A DNA stretch of 11,552 nt, taken from NCBI GenBank assembly GCA_934716785.1, contig CAKUYM010000115.1:1-11552 (forward strand). Direction: 5' to 3'. Origin of the DNA: an uncultured Bacteroides sp. (GTDB taxonomy: Bacteria; Bacteroidota; Bacteroidia; Bacteroidales; Bacteroidaceae). The notes under the pieces were generated by a model. It was not told the DNA's origin and did no database searches. It saw only the letters and a list, made by a program, of their open reading frames with translations. Within the stretch, counting starts at the first letter, position 1. Each line of letters opens with the position of its first letter. The position numbers and the translations under genes are program-made. Positions 1 through 7,301 of this stretch are shown in pieces.

Positions 1-473
1 ATATCTATCACGTCGTCAAAAGACTTGGACTGGATATACAACCGCTTGGAGAGCACATCCAGTTTCTGAGTCGTATTCACCACCAACTTAGAATTTGCCA
101 AATCCATGAGTTCCTCATAGCGATTCGTTCCACCATAACCTGCCTGGCGAATAGCCGGAGAGACCGGGTCCGCCTGAAGGATAACCCGATAAAGATTATC
201 ATCACGTTGTTGGATATCCTGAAGCACCCCCATCGCATCGTCCAGACGACGGGAAAGCACGTTGTACTGTGCCAGAAGGCGACTGTTCTCGATTCTCAAT
301 TCCTTTTCCGACGGAGAGCCGAAGATAAGAAGTAGTACGATAAAACACCCGGCTCCCAACCCCATTCCATAAAACAACCGGCGCAAGATACTGAGTGCAC
401 GCTGCCGGACAGTAGGGTAAATTCTGTCATAAGTCTGGGTCTGTGGATTATATATATAATATACTTTGCGCAT
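1..473 (-). CDS. M23-type membrane-anchored peptidase, N-terminal part (partial)
   Basis: The reverse strand reads without a stop from an ATG at 473-471 to the window edge, giving 157 residues. The protein starts MRKVYYIYNPQTQTYDRIYP. It has a basic cytoplasmic tail, one membrane segment at about residues 34-52 (rich in G, F, I, V, L) and a charged, probably coiled-coil stretch at about 55-95. A conserved-looking stretch follows with DDNLYRVIL and YGGTNRYEEL. This arrangement resembles the Bacteroidota M23 (LytM-type) cell-wall peptidases, in which the zinc-binding catalytic domain comes later and would lie beyond position 1. None of the catalytic residues is visible, so enzymatic activity is inferred from the N-terminal pattern alone. 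The gene is divergent from alaS across a 106-bp gap. A non-catalytic divisome or coiled-coil anchor protein is the main alternative. Confidence 0.72.
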   Translation of the reverse strand, partial: MRKVYYIYNPQTQTYDRIYPTVRQRALSILRRLFYGMGLGAGCFIVLLLIFGSPSEKELRIENSRLLAQYNVLSRRLDDAMGVLQDIQQRDDNLYRVILQADPVSPAIRQAGYGGTNRYEELMDLANSKLVVNTTQKLDVLSKRLYIQSKSFDDVID

Positions 474-504
474 CTTTTTGGAAATATTTCGCTTGTTAAT
501 ACGG

Positions 505-536
505 CAAAAGTAATAAAAACACGCTATCTTTGCACA
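505..536 (-). promoter_or_regulatory. Predicted promoter of the M23-type gene
   Basis: On the reverse strand TACTTTTG (512-505) matches the Bacteroides -7 consensus TAnnTTTG. Twenty bases upstream is TGTG (536-533), a 3-of-4 match to the -33 element TTTG at the normal 19-21 base spacing. The start codon lies about 31 bases downstream of the -7 element. It overlaps the -7 element of the divergent alaS promoter. Confidence 0.55.
525..532 (+). promoter_or_regulatory. Predicted -7 element of the alaS promoter
   Basis: TATCTTTG matches the Bacteroides housekeeping -7 consensus TAnnTTTG and lies 47 bases before the alaS start codon. No TTTG-like -33 element is visible at the usual spacing (about 500-505 reads TACGGC), so this promoter rests on the -7 element and its position alone. 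Confidence 0.5.
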
Positions 537-579
537 GTTTTTTGAGAATATTAACCTCAACGATAGATATATAGAAGAT

Positions 580-3198
580 ATGTTGACTGCAAAAGAAATC
601 AGAGATTCATTCAAGAATTTCTTCGAGTCGAAAGGGCACCACATCGTTCCGTCGGCTCCTATGGTAATAAAAGATGACCCTACCCTGATGTTTACCAACG
701 CGGGTATGAACCAGTTTAAAGATATTATTTTGGGCAACCACCCGGCGAAATACAAAAGAGTCGCGGATTCACAGAAGTGTCTTCGTGTAAGCGGAAAGCA
801 CAATGACTTGGAAGAGGTTGGCCATGACACGTACCACCACACCATGTTCGAGATGCTCGGCAACTGGTCGTTCGGCGATTACTTCAAGAAAGAAGCCATC
901 AGTTGGGCGTGGGAATACTTGGCAGACGTACTGAAACTGAATCCGGAACATCTCTATGCCACCGTATTCGAAGGAAGTCCTGAAGAAGGTCTGAGCCGTG
1001 ACGATGAAGCAGCTTCTTATTGGGAACAATTCCTGCCGAAAGACCATATCATCAACGGCAACAAGCACGATAACTTCTGGGAGATGGGTGATACAGGACC
1101 TTGCGGACCTTGTTCAGAGATTCACATCGACCTACGTCCGGCAGAAGAACGCGCCAAGATATCCGGCCGTGACCTTGTAAACCACGACCATCCGCAAGTA
1201 ATCGAAATTTGGAACCTCGTATTCATGCAATACAACCGCAAGGCAGACGGCAGCCTCGAACCGCTTCCGGCTAAAGTTATCGACACCGGTATGGGATTCG
1301 AACGCCTCTGCATGGCATTGCAAGGCAAGACTTCCAACTACGACACGGACGTATTCCAGCCGATGATCAAAGCCATCGCCACCATGTCGAATACAGAATA
1401 CGGAAAAGACAAACAGCAGGATATCGCCATGCGCGTGATTGCCGACCATATCCGTACGATTGCCTTCTCCATCACAGACGGTCAGTTGCCATCCAATGCC
1501 AAAGCCGGTTATGTAATCCGCCGCATCCTTCGCCGTGCAGTCCGTTACGGATACACCTTCCTCGGACAAAAGCAGGCATTCATGTATAAGTTGCTCCCCG
1601 TGCTTATCGACAATATGGGAGATGCTTATCCCGAACTGATTGCACAAAAGACACTGATAGAGAAAGTAATCAAGGAAGAAGAAGAGTCATTCCTGCGCAC
1701 ATTGGAGACCGGTATCCGTCTACTGGACAAGACCATGTCAGATGCGAAAGCTGCAGGAAAAACTGAAATCAGCGGTAAAGACGCCTTCACTTTATATGAT
1801 ACATTCGGTTTCCCGCTCGACCTGACAGAGCTAATCCTCCGCGAGAACGGAATGTCTGCCAATATCGAGGAGTTCAACCAAGAGATGCAGCAGCAAAAGC
1901 AACGTGCCCGCAATGCCGCCGCTGTTGAGACAGGCGACTGGATTACGCTGAAAGAAGGAACAACGGAGTTTGTAGGCTACGATTATACCGAATACGAAAC
2001 GTCGATCCTCCGCTATCGTCAAATCAAACAGAAAAACCAGACATTGTATCAGATTGTGCTTGACTATACTCCGTTCTATGCAGAAAGCGGTGGTCAGGTA
2101 GGTGATACTGGTGTGCTGGTCAGCGAGTTCGAGACGATTGAAGTTATCGACACCAAGAAAGAAAATAACCTTCCGATACATATTACCAAAAAGTTGCCCG
2201 AACATCCGGAAGCTCCGATGATGGCTTGCGTAGACACCGAGAAACGTGCTGCCTGCGCTGCCAATCACTCGGCCACTCACTTGCTGGATGCCGCTCTTCG
2301 TGAAGTGTTGGGCGACCACGTCGAACAGAAAGGTTCGTTGGTGACTCCCGAATCTTTACGTTTCGACTTCTCCCACTTCCAGAAGGTGACGGACGAGGAG
2401 CTCCGTAAAGTAGAGCACATCGTCAACGCAAAGATCCGTGCCAACATACCTTTGAAGGAATACCGCAACATCCCTATCGAAGAAGCGAAAGAATTAGGAG
2501 CTATCGCCCTCTTCGGTGAGAAATACGGTGACAAGGTACGTGTTATCCAGTTCGGCTCCTCCATCGAATTCTGTGGCGGTACGCATGTAGCTGCAACCGG
2601 AAACATCGGTATGGTGAAGATCATGTCTGAAAGTTCCGTAGCTGCCGGTGTGCGTCGTATCGAAGCATATACCGGAGCACGCGTAGAGGAACTGCTGGAT
2701 ACCGTTCAGGATACACTCAGCGAATTGAAGGCACTGTTCAACAACGCTCCCGATTTGGGCATCGCCATCCGCAAATACATTGATGAGAATGCCGGATTGA
2801 AGAAACAAGTAGAAGACTTCATGAAAGAAAAAGAGGCTGCCCTGAAAGAAAGGTTGTTGAAAAACGTACAAGACATCCACGGTGTCAAAGTAATCAAGTT
2901 CTGTGCACCGCTACCGGCTGAAGTCGTGAAGAACATAGCTGTCCAACTTCGCGGTGAGATAACGGAGAATTTGTTCTTCGTAGCAGGAAGTATAGACAAC
3001 GGCAAACCGATGCTGACGGTAATGCTGAGCGATAACCTCGTAGCAACAGGTCTGAAAGCCGGCAATTTAGTGAAAGAGGCTGCCAAACTGATTCAAGGAG
3101 GTGGCGGCGGCCAGCCCCACTTCGCTACTGCCGGAGGTAAGAATGCCGACGGACTGAATGCAGCAGTCGAAAAAGTACTTGAACTCGCAGGAATCTAA
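580..3198 (+). CDS. alaS: Alanyl-tRNA synthetase (AlaRS)
   Basis: This 872-residue cytoplasmic enzyme charges tRNA-Ala with alanine using ATP, and also hydrolyses mischarged Ser- or Gly-tRNA-Ala. The class II catalytic domain fills about residues 1-250, with the conserved stretch [20 protein letters not shown] at 67-86 and motif 3 GMGFERL at 237-243. The tRNA-recognition region follows to about 460. The editing domain has the zinc-binding HSATH motif (H563, H567) and CGGTH (C665, H669), so editing looks intact. A charged, probably coiled-coil stretch (about 770-800) leads into the C-terminal C-Ala domain, with a five-glycine run at 840-844 followed by QPHFATAGG. Length and domain order are normal for bacteria. 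The ATG at 580 is preceded by weakly purine-rich sequence and by no strong Shine-Dalgarno site, as is usual in Bacteroides. It is a single-gene unit closed by its own terminator. Confidence 0.98.
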   Translation: MLTAKEIRDSFKNFFESKGHHIVPSAPMVIKDDPTLMFTNAGMNQFKDIILGNHPAKYKRVADSQKCLRVSGKHNDLEEVGHDTYHHTMFEMLGNWSFGDYFKKEAISWAWEYLADVLKLNPEHLYATVFEGSPEEGLSRDDEAASYWEQFLPKDHIINGNKHDNFWEMGDTGPCGPCSEIHIDLRPAEERAKISGRDLVNHDHPQVIEIWNLVFMQYNRKADGSLEPLPAKVIDTGMGFERLCMALQGKTSNYDTDVFQPMIKAIATMSNTEYGKDKQQDIAMRVIADHIRTIAFSITDGQLPSNAKAGYVIRRILRRAVRYGYTFLGQKQAFMYKLLPVLIDNMGDAYPELIAQKTLIEKVIKEEEESFLRTLETGIRLLDKTMSDAKAAGKTEISGKDAFTLYDTFGFPLDLTELILRENGMSANIEEFNQEMQQQKQRARNAAAVETGDWITLKEGTTEFVGYDYTEYETSILRYRQIKQKNQTLYQIVLDYTPFYAESGGQVGDTGVLVSEFETIEVIDTKKENNLPIHITKKLPEHPEAPMMACVDTEKRAACAANHSATHLLDAALREVLGDHVEQKGSLVTPESLRFDFSHFQKVTDEELRKVEHIVNAKIRANIPLKEYRNIPIEEAKELGAIALFGEKYGDKVRVIQFGSSIEFCGGTHVAATGNIGMVKIMSESSVAAGVRRIEAYTGARVEELLDTVQDTLSELKALFNNAPDLGIAIRKYIDENAGLKKQVEDFMKEKEAALKERLLKNVQDIHGVKVIKFCAPLPAEVVKNIAVQLRGEITENLFFVAGSIDNGKPMLTVMLSDNLVATGLKAGNLVKEAAKLIQGGGGGQPHFATAGGKNADGLNAAVEKVLELAGI

Positions 3199-3207
3199 AA
3201 ATAAAGC

Positions 3208-3251
3208 AAAATAAAGGTAGAGGACATGCAAAAAACCTCTACCTTTATTTT
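3208..3251 (+). terminator. Intrinsic terminator after alaS
   Basis: A perfect 16-bp inverted repeat (left arm 3208-3223, right arm 3236-3251) surrounds a 12-base loop, starting 9 bases after the alaS stop. The inner part of the stem is GGTAGAGG/CCTCTACC and the outer part is A/T-only, so the U-rich tail is the 3' side of the stem itself (TTTATTTT). It separates alaS from the mannosidase operon. Confidence 0.88.
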
Positions 3252-3279
3252 ATCCCATCTTCCTCATTTAATAAATATT

Positions 3280-3298
3280 AAGCCCATATTATAGGCTT
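3280..3298. promoter_or_regulatory. Inverted repeat over the -33 region of the operon promoter
   Basis: AAGCC (3280-3284) and GGCTT (3294-3298) form a 5-bp inverted repeat with a 9-base A/T-rich centre. It covers the place (about 3289-3295) where a -33 element would sit for the -7 element at 3314. The position would suit an operator, but arms this short can arise by chance and no regulator is known. Confidence 0.3.
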
Positions 3299-3313
3299 GT
3301 CTCTGTTTTTTTC

Positions 3314-3321
3314 TACCTTTG
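3314..3321 (+). promoter_or_regulatory. Predicted -7 element of the GH92/ECF operon promoter
   Basis: TACCTTTG matches TAnnTTTG, 69 bases before the first GH92 start codon, and follows a T-rich tract. No TTTG is found at the normal -33 spacing; the nearest candidate is CTTG at 3296-3299, only 14 bases away. Transcription would begin near 3328 and leave an A/T-rich leader of about 60 bases. Confidence 0.5.
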
Positions 3322-3390
3322 CAGGCAGATTAGTTATTTTTCTTATCCTTCAAAATAAATAAAATAAGTAATCACTAATACCCCTGAAGA

Positions 3391-5640
3391 ATGATGAATA
3401 AAACATCTGCTTGTCTATGCCTGCTGTTAACCTGCATGCTGACTTCTTGCACTCCTATGCAAGAGACGCACCAACCCGATTACACTTCACACGTAAATCC
3501 ATTTATTGGAACAGATTTCACCGGCAACACCTATCCGGGCGCACAAGTTCCTTTCGGAATGGTACAGCTCAGCCCAGACAACGGACTTCCCGGTTGGGAC
3601 CGCATCTCCGGCTATTTCTATCCGGACAGTACGATTGCCGGCTTCAGCCATACCCATCTCTCCGGCACCGGAGCAGGAGACTTGTACGACATCTCTTTTA
3701 TGCCCGTCACCCTGCCCTACAAAGAGGCGGAAGCGCCATTGGGCATCCACTCCAAATTCTCCCATGAAGACGAAAGCGCCTACGCCGGCTACTACCAAGT
3801 ACGGCTGAAAGACTATGACATCAACGTCGAGCTGACCGCTACCGAGCGTTGCGGCATCCAGCGCTATACCTTCCCTGAAGCCCAATCCGCCATCTTCCTG
3901 AACCTGAAGAAAGCCATGAACTGGGATTTCACCAATGATTCACACATCGAAGCGATAGATTCCGTCACCATCCAAGGTTACCGTTTCTCCGACGGTTGGG
4001 CACGCGACCAGCATATCTACTTCCGCACCCGCTTTTCACGTCCCTTCGAAAAGATGGAACTGGACACAATTGGCATCATCAAAGACAACAAACGCATCGG
4101 AACAGCCGTCATCGCCCGCTTCGACTTCAACACGAAAGCCGGTGAGCAAATCCTCGTAAGCACAGCCATCTCCGGCACAAGCATGGAAGGTGCTGCCAAG
4201 AACCTGCAAGCCGAAGTGCCCGATAACGATTTCGACAAATACCTTACCGAGACGAAAGCCAACTGGAACCGCCAACTCGGAAAGATTGAAATAAAAGGAG
4301 GCAATGAGGATGACAAAGTGAATTTCTACACTGCCCTCTATCATTCTATGCTCGCTCCCACCATCTACAGTGATGTAGACGGAGCCTACTACGGTCCCGA
4401 TAAGAAAGTACATCAAGCCGACGGTTGGGTGAATTACAGTACTTTCTCCCTATGGGATACCTACCGCGCCGCCCATCCCCTCTTCACCTACACCGAGCCG
4501 GAACGTGTCAACGACATGGTGAAATCCTTCATCGCCTTTTACGAACAGAACGGACGCCTGCCCGTATGGAACTTCTACGGCAGCGAGACAGACATGATGA
4601 TTGGCTATCATGCCGTTCCCGTCATCGTAGATGCCTACCTGAAAGGCATCGGCGACTTTGACGCAGAAAAAGCATTAAACGCCTGTGTAACAACTGCCAA
4701 CATTGACAGCTACCGCGGCATCGGGCTCTATAAAGAATTAGGATACATCCCCTACAATGTGACAGACAAATACAATGCCGAAAACTGGTCGCTGTCCAAG
4801 ACATTAGAATATGCCTTTGACGATTACTGTATCGCCGAAATGGCAAAGAAGATGGGCAAACAGGACATTGCCGACACGTTCTACAAACGTTCGCAGAACT
4901 ACAAGAACGTCTACAACCCCGCCACCTCTTTCATGCAGCCACGTGATGACAAGGGTGCTTTCATCAAAGACTTCAAAGCCGACGATTACACTCCTCATAT
5001 CTGCGAAAGCAACGGATGGCAGTATTTCTGGTCGGTACAACATGACATTGACGGACTGATAGACCTTACAGGCGGCAGAGACAGGTTTGCCGAAAAATTG
5101 GACAGCATGTTCACTTATCAACCGGCAGCGGACGAAGAACTTCCCATCTTCAGCACAGGCATGATAGGACAGTATGCGCACGGCAACGAGCCGAGCCACC
5201 ACGTCATCTACCTGTTCAACTCGATAGGACTCAGCGACCGCACCCAATATTACATAGCCAAAGTAATGAACGAGCTTTACAAGAACGAGCCAGCCGGACT
5301 CTGCGGCAATGAAGACTGCGGGCAGATGTCGGCATGGTACGTGTTCAGCGCCATGGGATTCTATCCCGTAAACCCTGTCAGCGGAAAATACGAGATAGGC
5401 GCTCCCCTCTTCCCGGAAGTGCGGTTGCGCTTGGCAAACGGCAAGACCTTCACCGTGCTTGCTCCTAACGTAAACAAGAAAAACATTTATATTCAATCCA
5501 TTAAAGTAAACGGAAAGCCCTACGACAAGACATACCTCACGCATGAGCAAATCATGAGTGGAGCCACCATCGAGTTCGAGATGGGCAATACTCCCAAGGC
5601 AACTAAAGTTATCTTCGAAGAAAAGAATCCGTCTATTTGA
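3391..5640 (+). CDS. GH92 alpha-mannosidase, lipoprotein (first of three)
   Basis: This 749-residue exo-acting alpha-mannosidase belongs to family GH92, calcium-dependent enzymes that invert the anomeric configuration. A lipoprotein signal ends in the lipobox LTSC with the lipidated Cys at residue 20. VNPFIGT (35-41) opens the N-terminal beta-sandwich domain, and an (alpha/alpha)6 catalytic barrel follows from about residue 300 with SLWDTYRAAHP and MIGYHAVPVIVDAY. By alignment to BT3990 the general acid is E539 (in CESNGWQ) and the base is D642 (in GNEDCGQMSAW). The partner Asp before it is Asn here (N640), and the BT3990 Trp88/His584-Glu585 subsite is absent, so a linkage other than alpha-1,2 is likely. 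Another ATG at 3394 could also serve as start. It is the first gene of the operon, 21 bp before the sigma factor gene. By order it corresponds to what I remember as BT3994. The family is certain; the exact specificity is not readable. Confidence 0.93.
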   Translation: MMNKTSACLCLLLTCMLTSCTPMQETHQPDYTSHVNPFIGTDFTGNTYPGAQVPFGMVQLSPDNGLPGWDRISGYFYPDSTIAGFSHTHLSGTGAGDLYDISFMPVTLPYKEAEAPLGIHSKFSHEDESAYAGYYQVRLKDYDINVELTATERCGIQRYTFPEAQSAIFLNLKKAMNWDFTNDSHIEAIDSVTIQGYRFSDGWARDQHIYFRTRFSRPFEKMELDTIGIIKDNKRIGTAVIARFDFNTKAGEQILVSTAISGTSMEGAAKNLQAEVPDNDFDKYLTETKANWNRQLGKIEIKGGNEDDKVNFYTALYHSMLAPTIYSDVDGAYYGPDKKVHQADGWVNYSTFSLWDTYRAAHPLFTYTEPERVNDMVKSFIAFYEQNGRLPVWNFYGSETDMMIGYHAVPVIVDAYLKGIGDFDAEKALNACVTTANIDSYRGIGLYKELGYIPYNVTDKYNAENWSLSKTLEYAFDDYCIAEMAKKMGKQDIADTFYKRSQNYKNVYNPATSFMQPRDDKGAFIKDFKADDYTPHICESNGWQYFWSVQHDIDGLIDLTGGRDRFAEKLDSMFTYQPAADEELPIFSTGMIGQYAHGNEPSHHVIYLFNSIGLSDRTQYYIAKVMNELYKNEPAGLCGNEDCGQMSAWYVFSAMGFYPVNPVSGKYEIGAPLFPEVRLRLANGKTFTVLAPNVNKKNIYIQSIKVNGKPYDKTYLTHEQIMSGATIEFEMGNTPKATKVIFEEKNPSI

Positions 5641-5661
5641 CCGAACTAAACTATCGAAAGA

Positions 5662-6216
5662 ATGAATGAGAATTTCGATATAAACTATCAGGCATTATTC
5701 CACAAATACTACCCTTGCCTCATCTTCTATGCCACCCGCTTGGTGGGGGAGGAAGATGCGGAAGACGTAGTACAGGACGTGTTTGTGGAACTTTGGAGAC
5801 GGCAAGAAAGCATTGAGATAGGCGACCAAATTCAGGCCTTCCTCTATCGTGCCGTCTACACTCGTTCCCTCAATGTTCTGAAACGCCGGAATGTGGAAGA
5901 CGGATACAGTATCGCCATGAAAGAAATCAATCAAAGGCGGACAGAGTTTTATCAGCCGGACAACAATGAAATAATCCGACGGATTGAAGACAGGGAGCTC
6001 CGTAAAGAAATCCACAAAGCAATCAATGAATTGCCTGACAAATGCAAAGAAGTTTTCAAACTCAGCTATCTGCATGAAATGAGAAACAAGGAGATAGCCA
6101 ACGTTCTCGGAGTCTCACTCCGCACTGTAGAAGCACATATGTACAAAGCCTTAAAGTACTTGCGAAGTCGTCTTGATCCGCTTTGGATAATTCTTTTCTT
6201 ATTTTTATGCCGATAA
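5662..6216 (+). CDS. ECF-type RNA polymerase sigma factor
   Basis: This 184-residue sigma-70 family protein has only regions 2 and 4, the ECF layout. Region 2 spans about residues 8-75 and includes DAEDVVQDVFVELWRR (32-47), the core-binding helix. Region 4 spans about 123-168, with ELPDKCKEVF and the helix-turn-helix NKEIANVLGVSLRTVEAH (142-159). It should direct RNA polymerase to transport and enzyme genes of the same locus once freed from its anti-sigma factor, which is the next gene 37 bp downstream. The start is the first in-frame ATG, 21 bp after the GH92 stop, with no clear Shine-Dalgarno site. The last residues, WIILFLFL, form a short hydrophobic tail, which could be a membrane or anti-sigma contact. 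Its target promoters are not identifiable here. By order it corresponds to BT3993. Confidence 0.95.
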   Translation: MNENFDINYQALFHKYYPCLIFYATRLVGEEDAEDVVQDVFVELWRRQESIEIGDQIQAFLYRAVYTRSLNVLKRRNVEDGYSIAMKEINQRRTEFYQPDNNEIIRRIEDRELRKEIHKAINELPDKCKEVFKLSYLHEMRNKEIANVLGVSLRTVEAHMYKALKYLRSRLDPLWIILFLFLCR

Positions 6217-6253
6217 TAATAAGTGTTTTTACATTCTGAGTTGTATTATTAAT

Positions 6254-7261
6254 ATGAAGGAAAAGAAAATGAATAATCTGAGTGAAGACATAATCTACAA
6301 ATTTCTGACAGGAAAATGCTCCGAAAAAGAACTCATCGAGGTAAATGCCTATATGAAAGAGTCGGAAGAGAACGCCCGTCGGTTATTCCGTATGGAAGAA
6401 GTTTATCATTTAGGTAAATTCAGTCAGTATGCCGACGGACAACGGATAGCATATGCGGAAAAAAAACTTTATAAACGGTTGAATGAAGAAAAAGAGAAAC
6501 GGAAAAAGACAGTTCGCATATATCGCCTGATAAGATATGCAGCCATCATTGTCTTGCTCTTGCTGGTCGGTGGCGGGATCGGATATTGGTACTATCATGA
6601 CGAGACCGACCAACAGATGATGATCGTTGCTGCCAACGAAGGCATTATTAAAGAAATATCCCTACCAGACGGCACCAAAGTATGGTTGAATAATTCGGCA
6701 ATATTAAAATACCCTTGCAAATTTTCCGATAAAGAACGTAACGTATATTTGGAAGGGGAAGCCTATTTCGAAGTGACTAAGAACCACCGCCAACCGTTTA
6801 TTGTACAGAGTGACGCCATGCGTATACGCGTGTTAGGAACAACGTTCAACCTTAAATGCGACAAGCATTGCCGGGTAGCGGAAGCGACACTGATTGAAGG
6901 TGAAATCGAAGTGAGAGGCAACAAGGACGAAGGCCAAATCATCCTCGCCCCCGGACAACGTGCGGAACTGAACAAGAGCAACAGACACCTGACCGTAAAG
7001 CAGGTGGATGCCCAAATGGATGCCGTATGGCATAATAACCTGATTCCATTCCAGAAGGCCGATATATTCACCATCACCAAGGCTTTGGAACGTTTCTATG
7101 CCGTGAAGATTATCCTGTCTCCCGACATTCAGGCAGACAAGACCTATTCCGGTGTGCTGAAACGGAAATCGGATATCGAATCCGTACTGAAATCATTGCA
7201 AAACTCAATCCCTATTGATTACAAAATTGTCGGAAACAACATCTTTATTTCTCCCAAATAA
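6254..7261 (+). CDS. FecR-like anti-sigma factor, inner-membrane
   Basis: This 335-residue protein is predicted to hold the adjacent ECF sigma factor inactive and to pass on a signal from the outer membrane. The cytoplasmic sigma-binding part is about residues 1-90, starting with SEDIIYKFLTGKCSEKE. One membrane helix follows at about 94-114 (AAIIVLLLLVGGGIGYW). The periplasmic FecR domain covers about 125-225, with the signature LPDGTKVWLNNSAILKYP (137-154) and YLEGEAYFEV (165-174). The C-terminal domain (about 260-335) resembles the DUF4974 module that docks with the N-terminal plug domain of a SusC-type transducer; that transducer is not in this window. The start could also be the ATG at 6269 (MNNLSED), five codons later. 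It overlaps neither neighbour, and the next start is 40 bp downstream. By order it corresponds to BT3992. Confidence 0.95.
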   Translation: MKEKKMNNLSEDIIYKFLTGKCSEKELIEVNAYMKESEENARRLFRMEEVYHLGKFSQYADGQRIAYAEKKLYKRLNEEKEKRKKTVRIYRLIRYAAIIVLLLLVGGGIGYWYYHDETDQQMMIVAANEGIIKEISLPDGTKVWLNNSAILKYPCKFSDKERNVYLEGEAYFEVTKNHRQPFIVQSDAMRIRVLGTTFNLKCDKHCRVAEATLIEGEIEVRGNKDEGQIILAPGQRAELNKSNRHLTVKQVDAQMDAVWHNNLIPFQKADIFTITKALERFYAVKIILSPDIQADKTYSGVLKRKSDIESVLKSLQNSIPIDYKIVGNNIFISPK

Positions 7262-7301
7262 AAGAAATAGTTCCGATGAAACTAAAAAACAGATTAACAC
7301 C

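Noticed and set aside
542..560. Inverted repeat TTGAG-N9-CTCAA in the alaS leader, a possible autoregulatory hairpin
   Set aside because: Only five base pairs with A/T-rich ends and no further pairing; such dyads are expected by chance in a leader this A/T-rich.
1132..1647. Open reading frame of 171 codons on the - strand inside alaS
   Set aside because: It is a shadow of the conserved alaS frame and its translation has no recognisable features.
4804..5550. Open reading frame of 248 codons on the - strand inside the first GH92 gene
   Set aside because: It lies opposite a strongly supported GH92 frame, shows no recognisable domain, and is a by-product of codon bias in the real gene.
6215..6250. 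AATAATA...TATTATT inverted repeat between the sigma and anti-sigma genes, considered as a terminator
   Set aside because: Seven A/T-only pairs with a 22-base loop form no stable hairpin, and the sequence is low in complexity.
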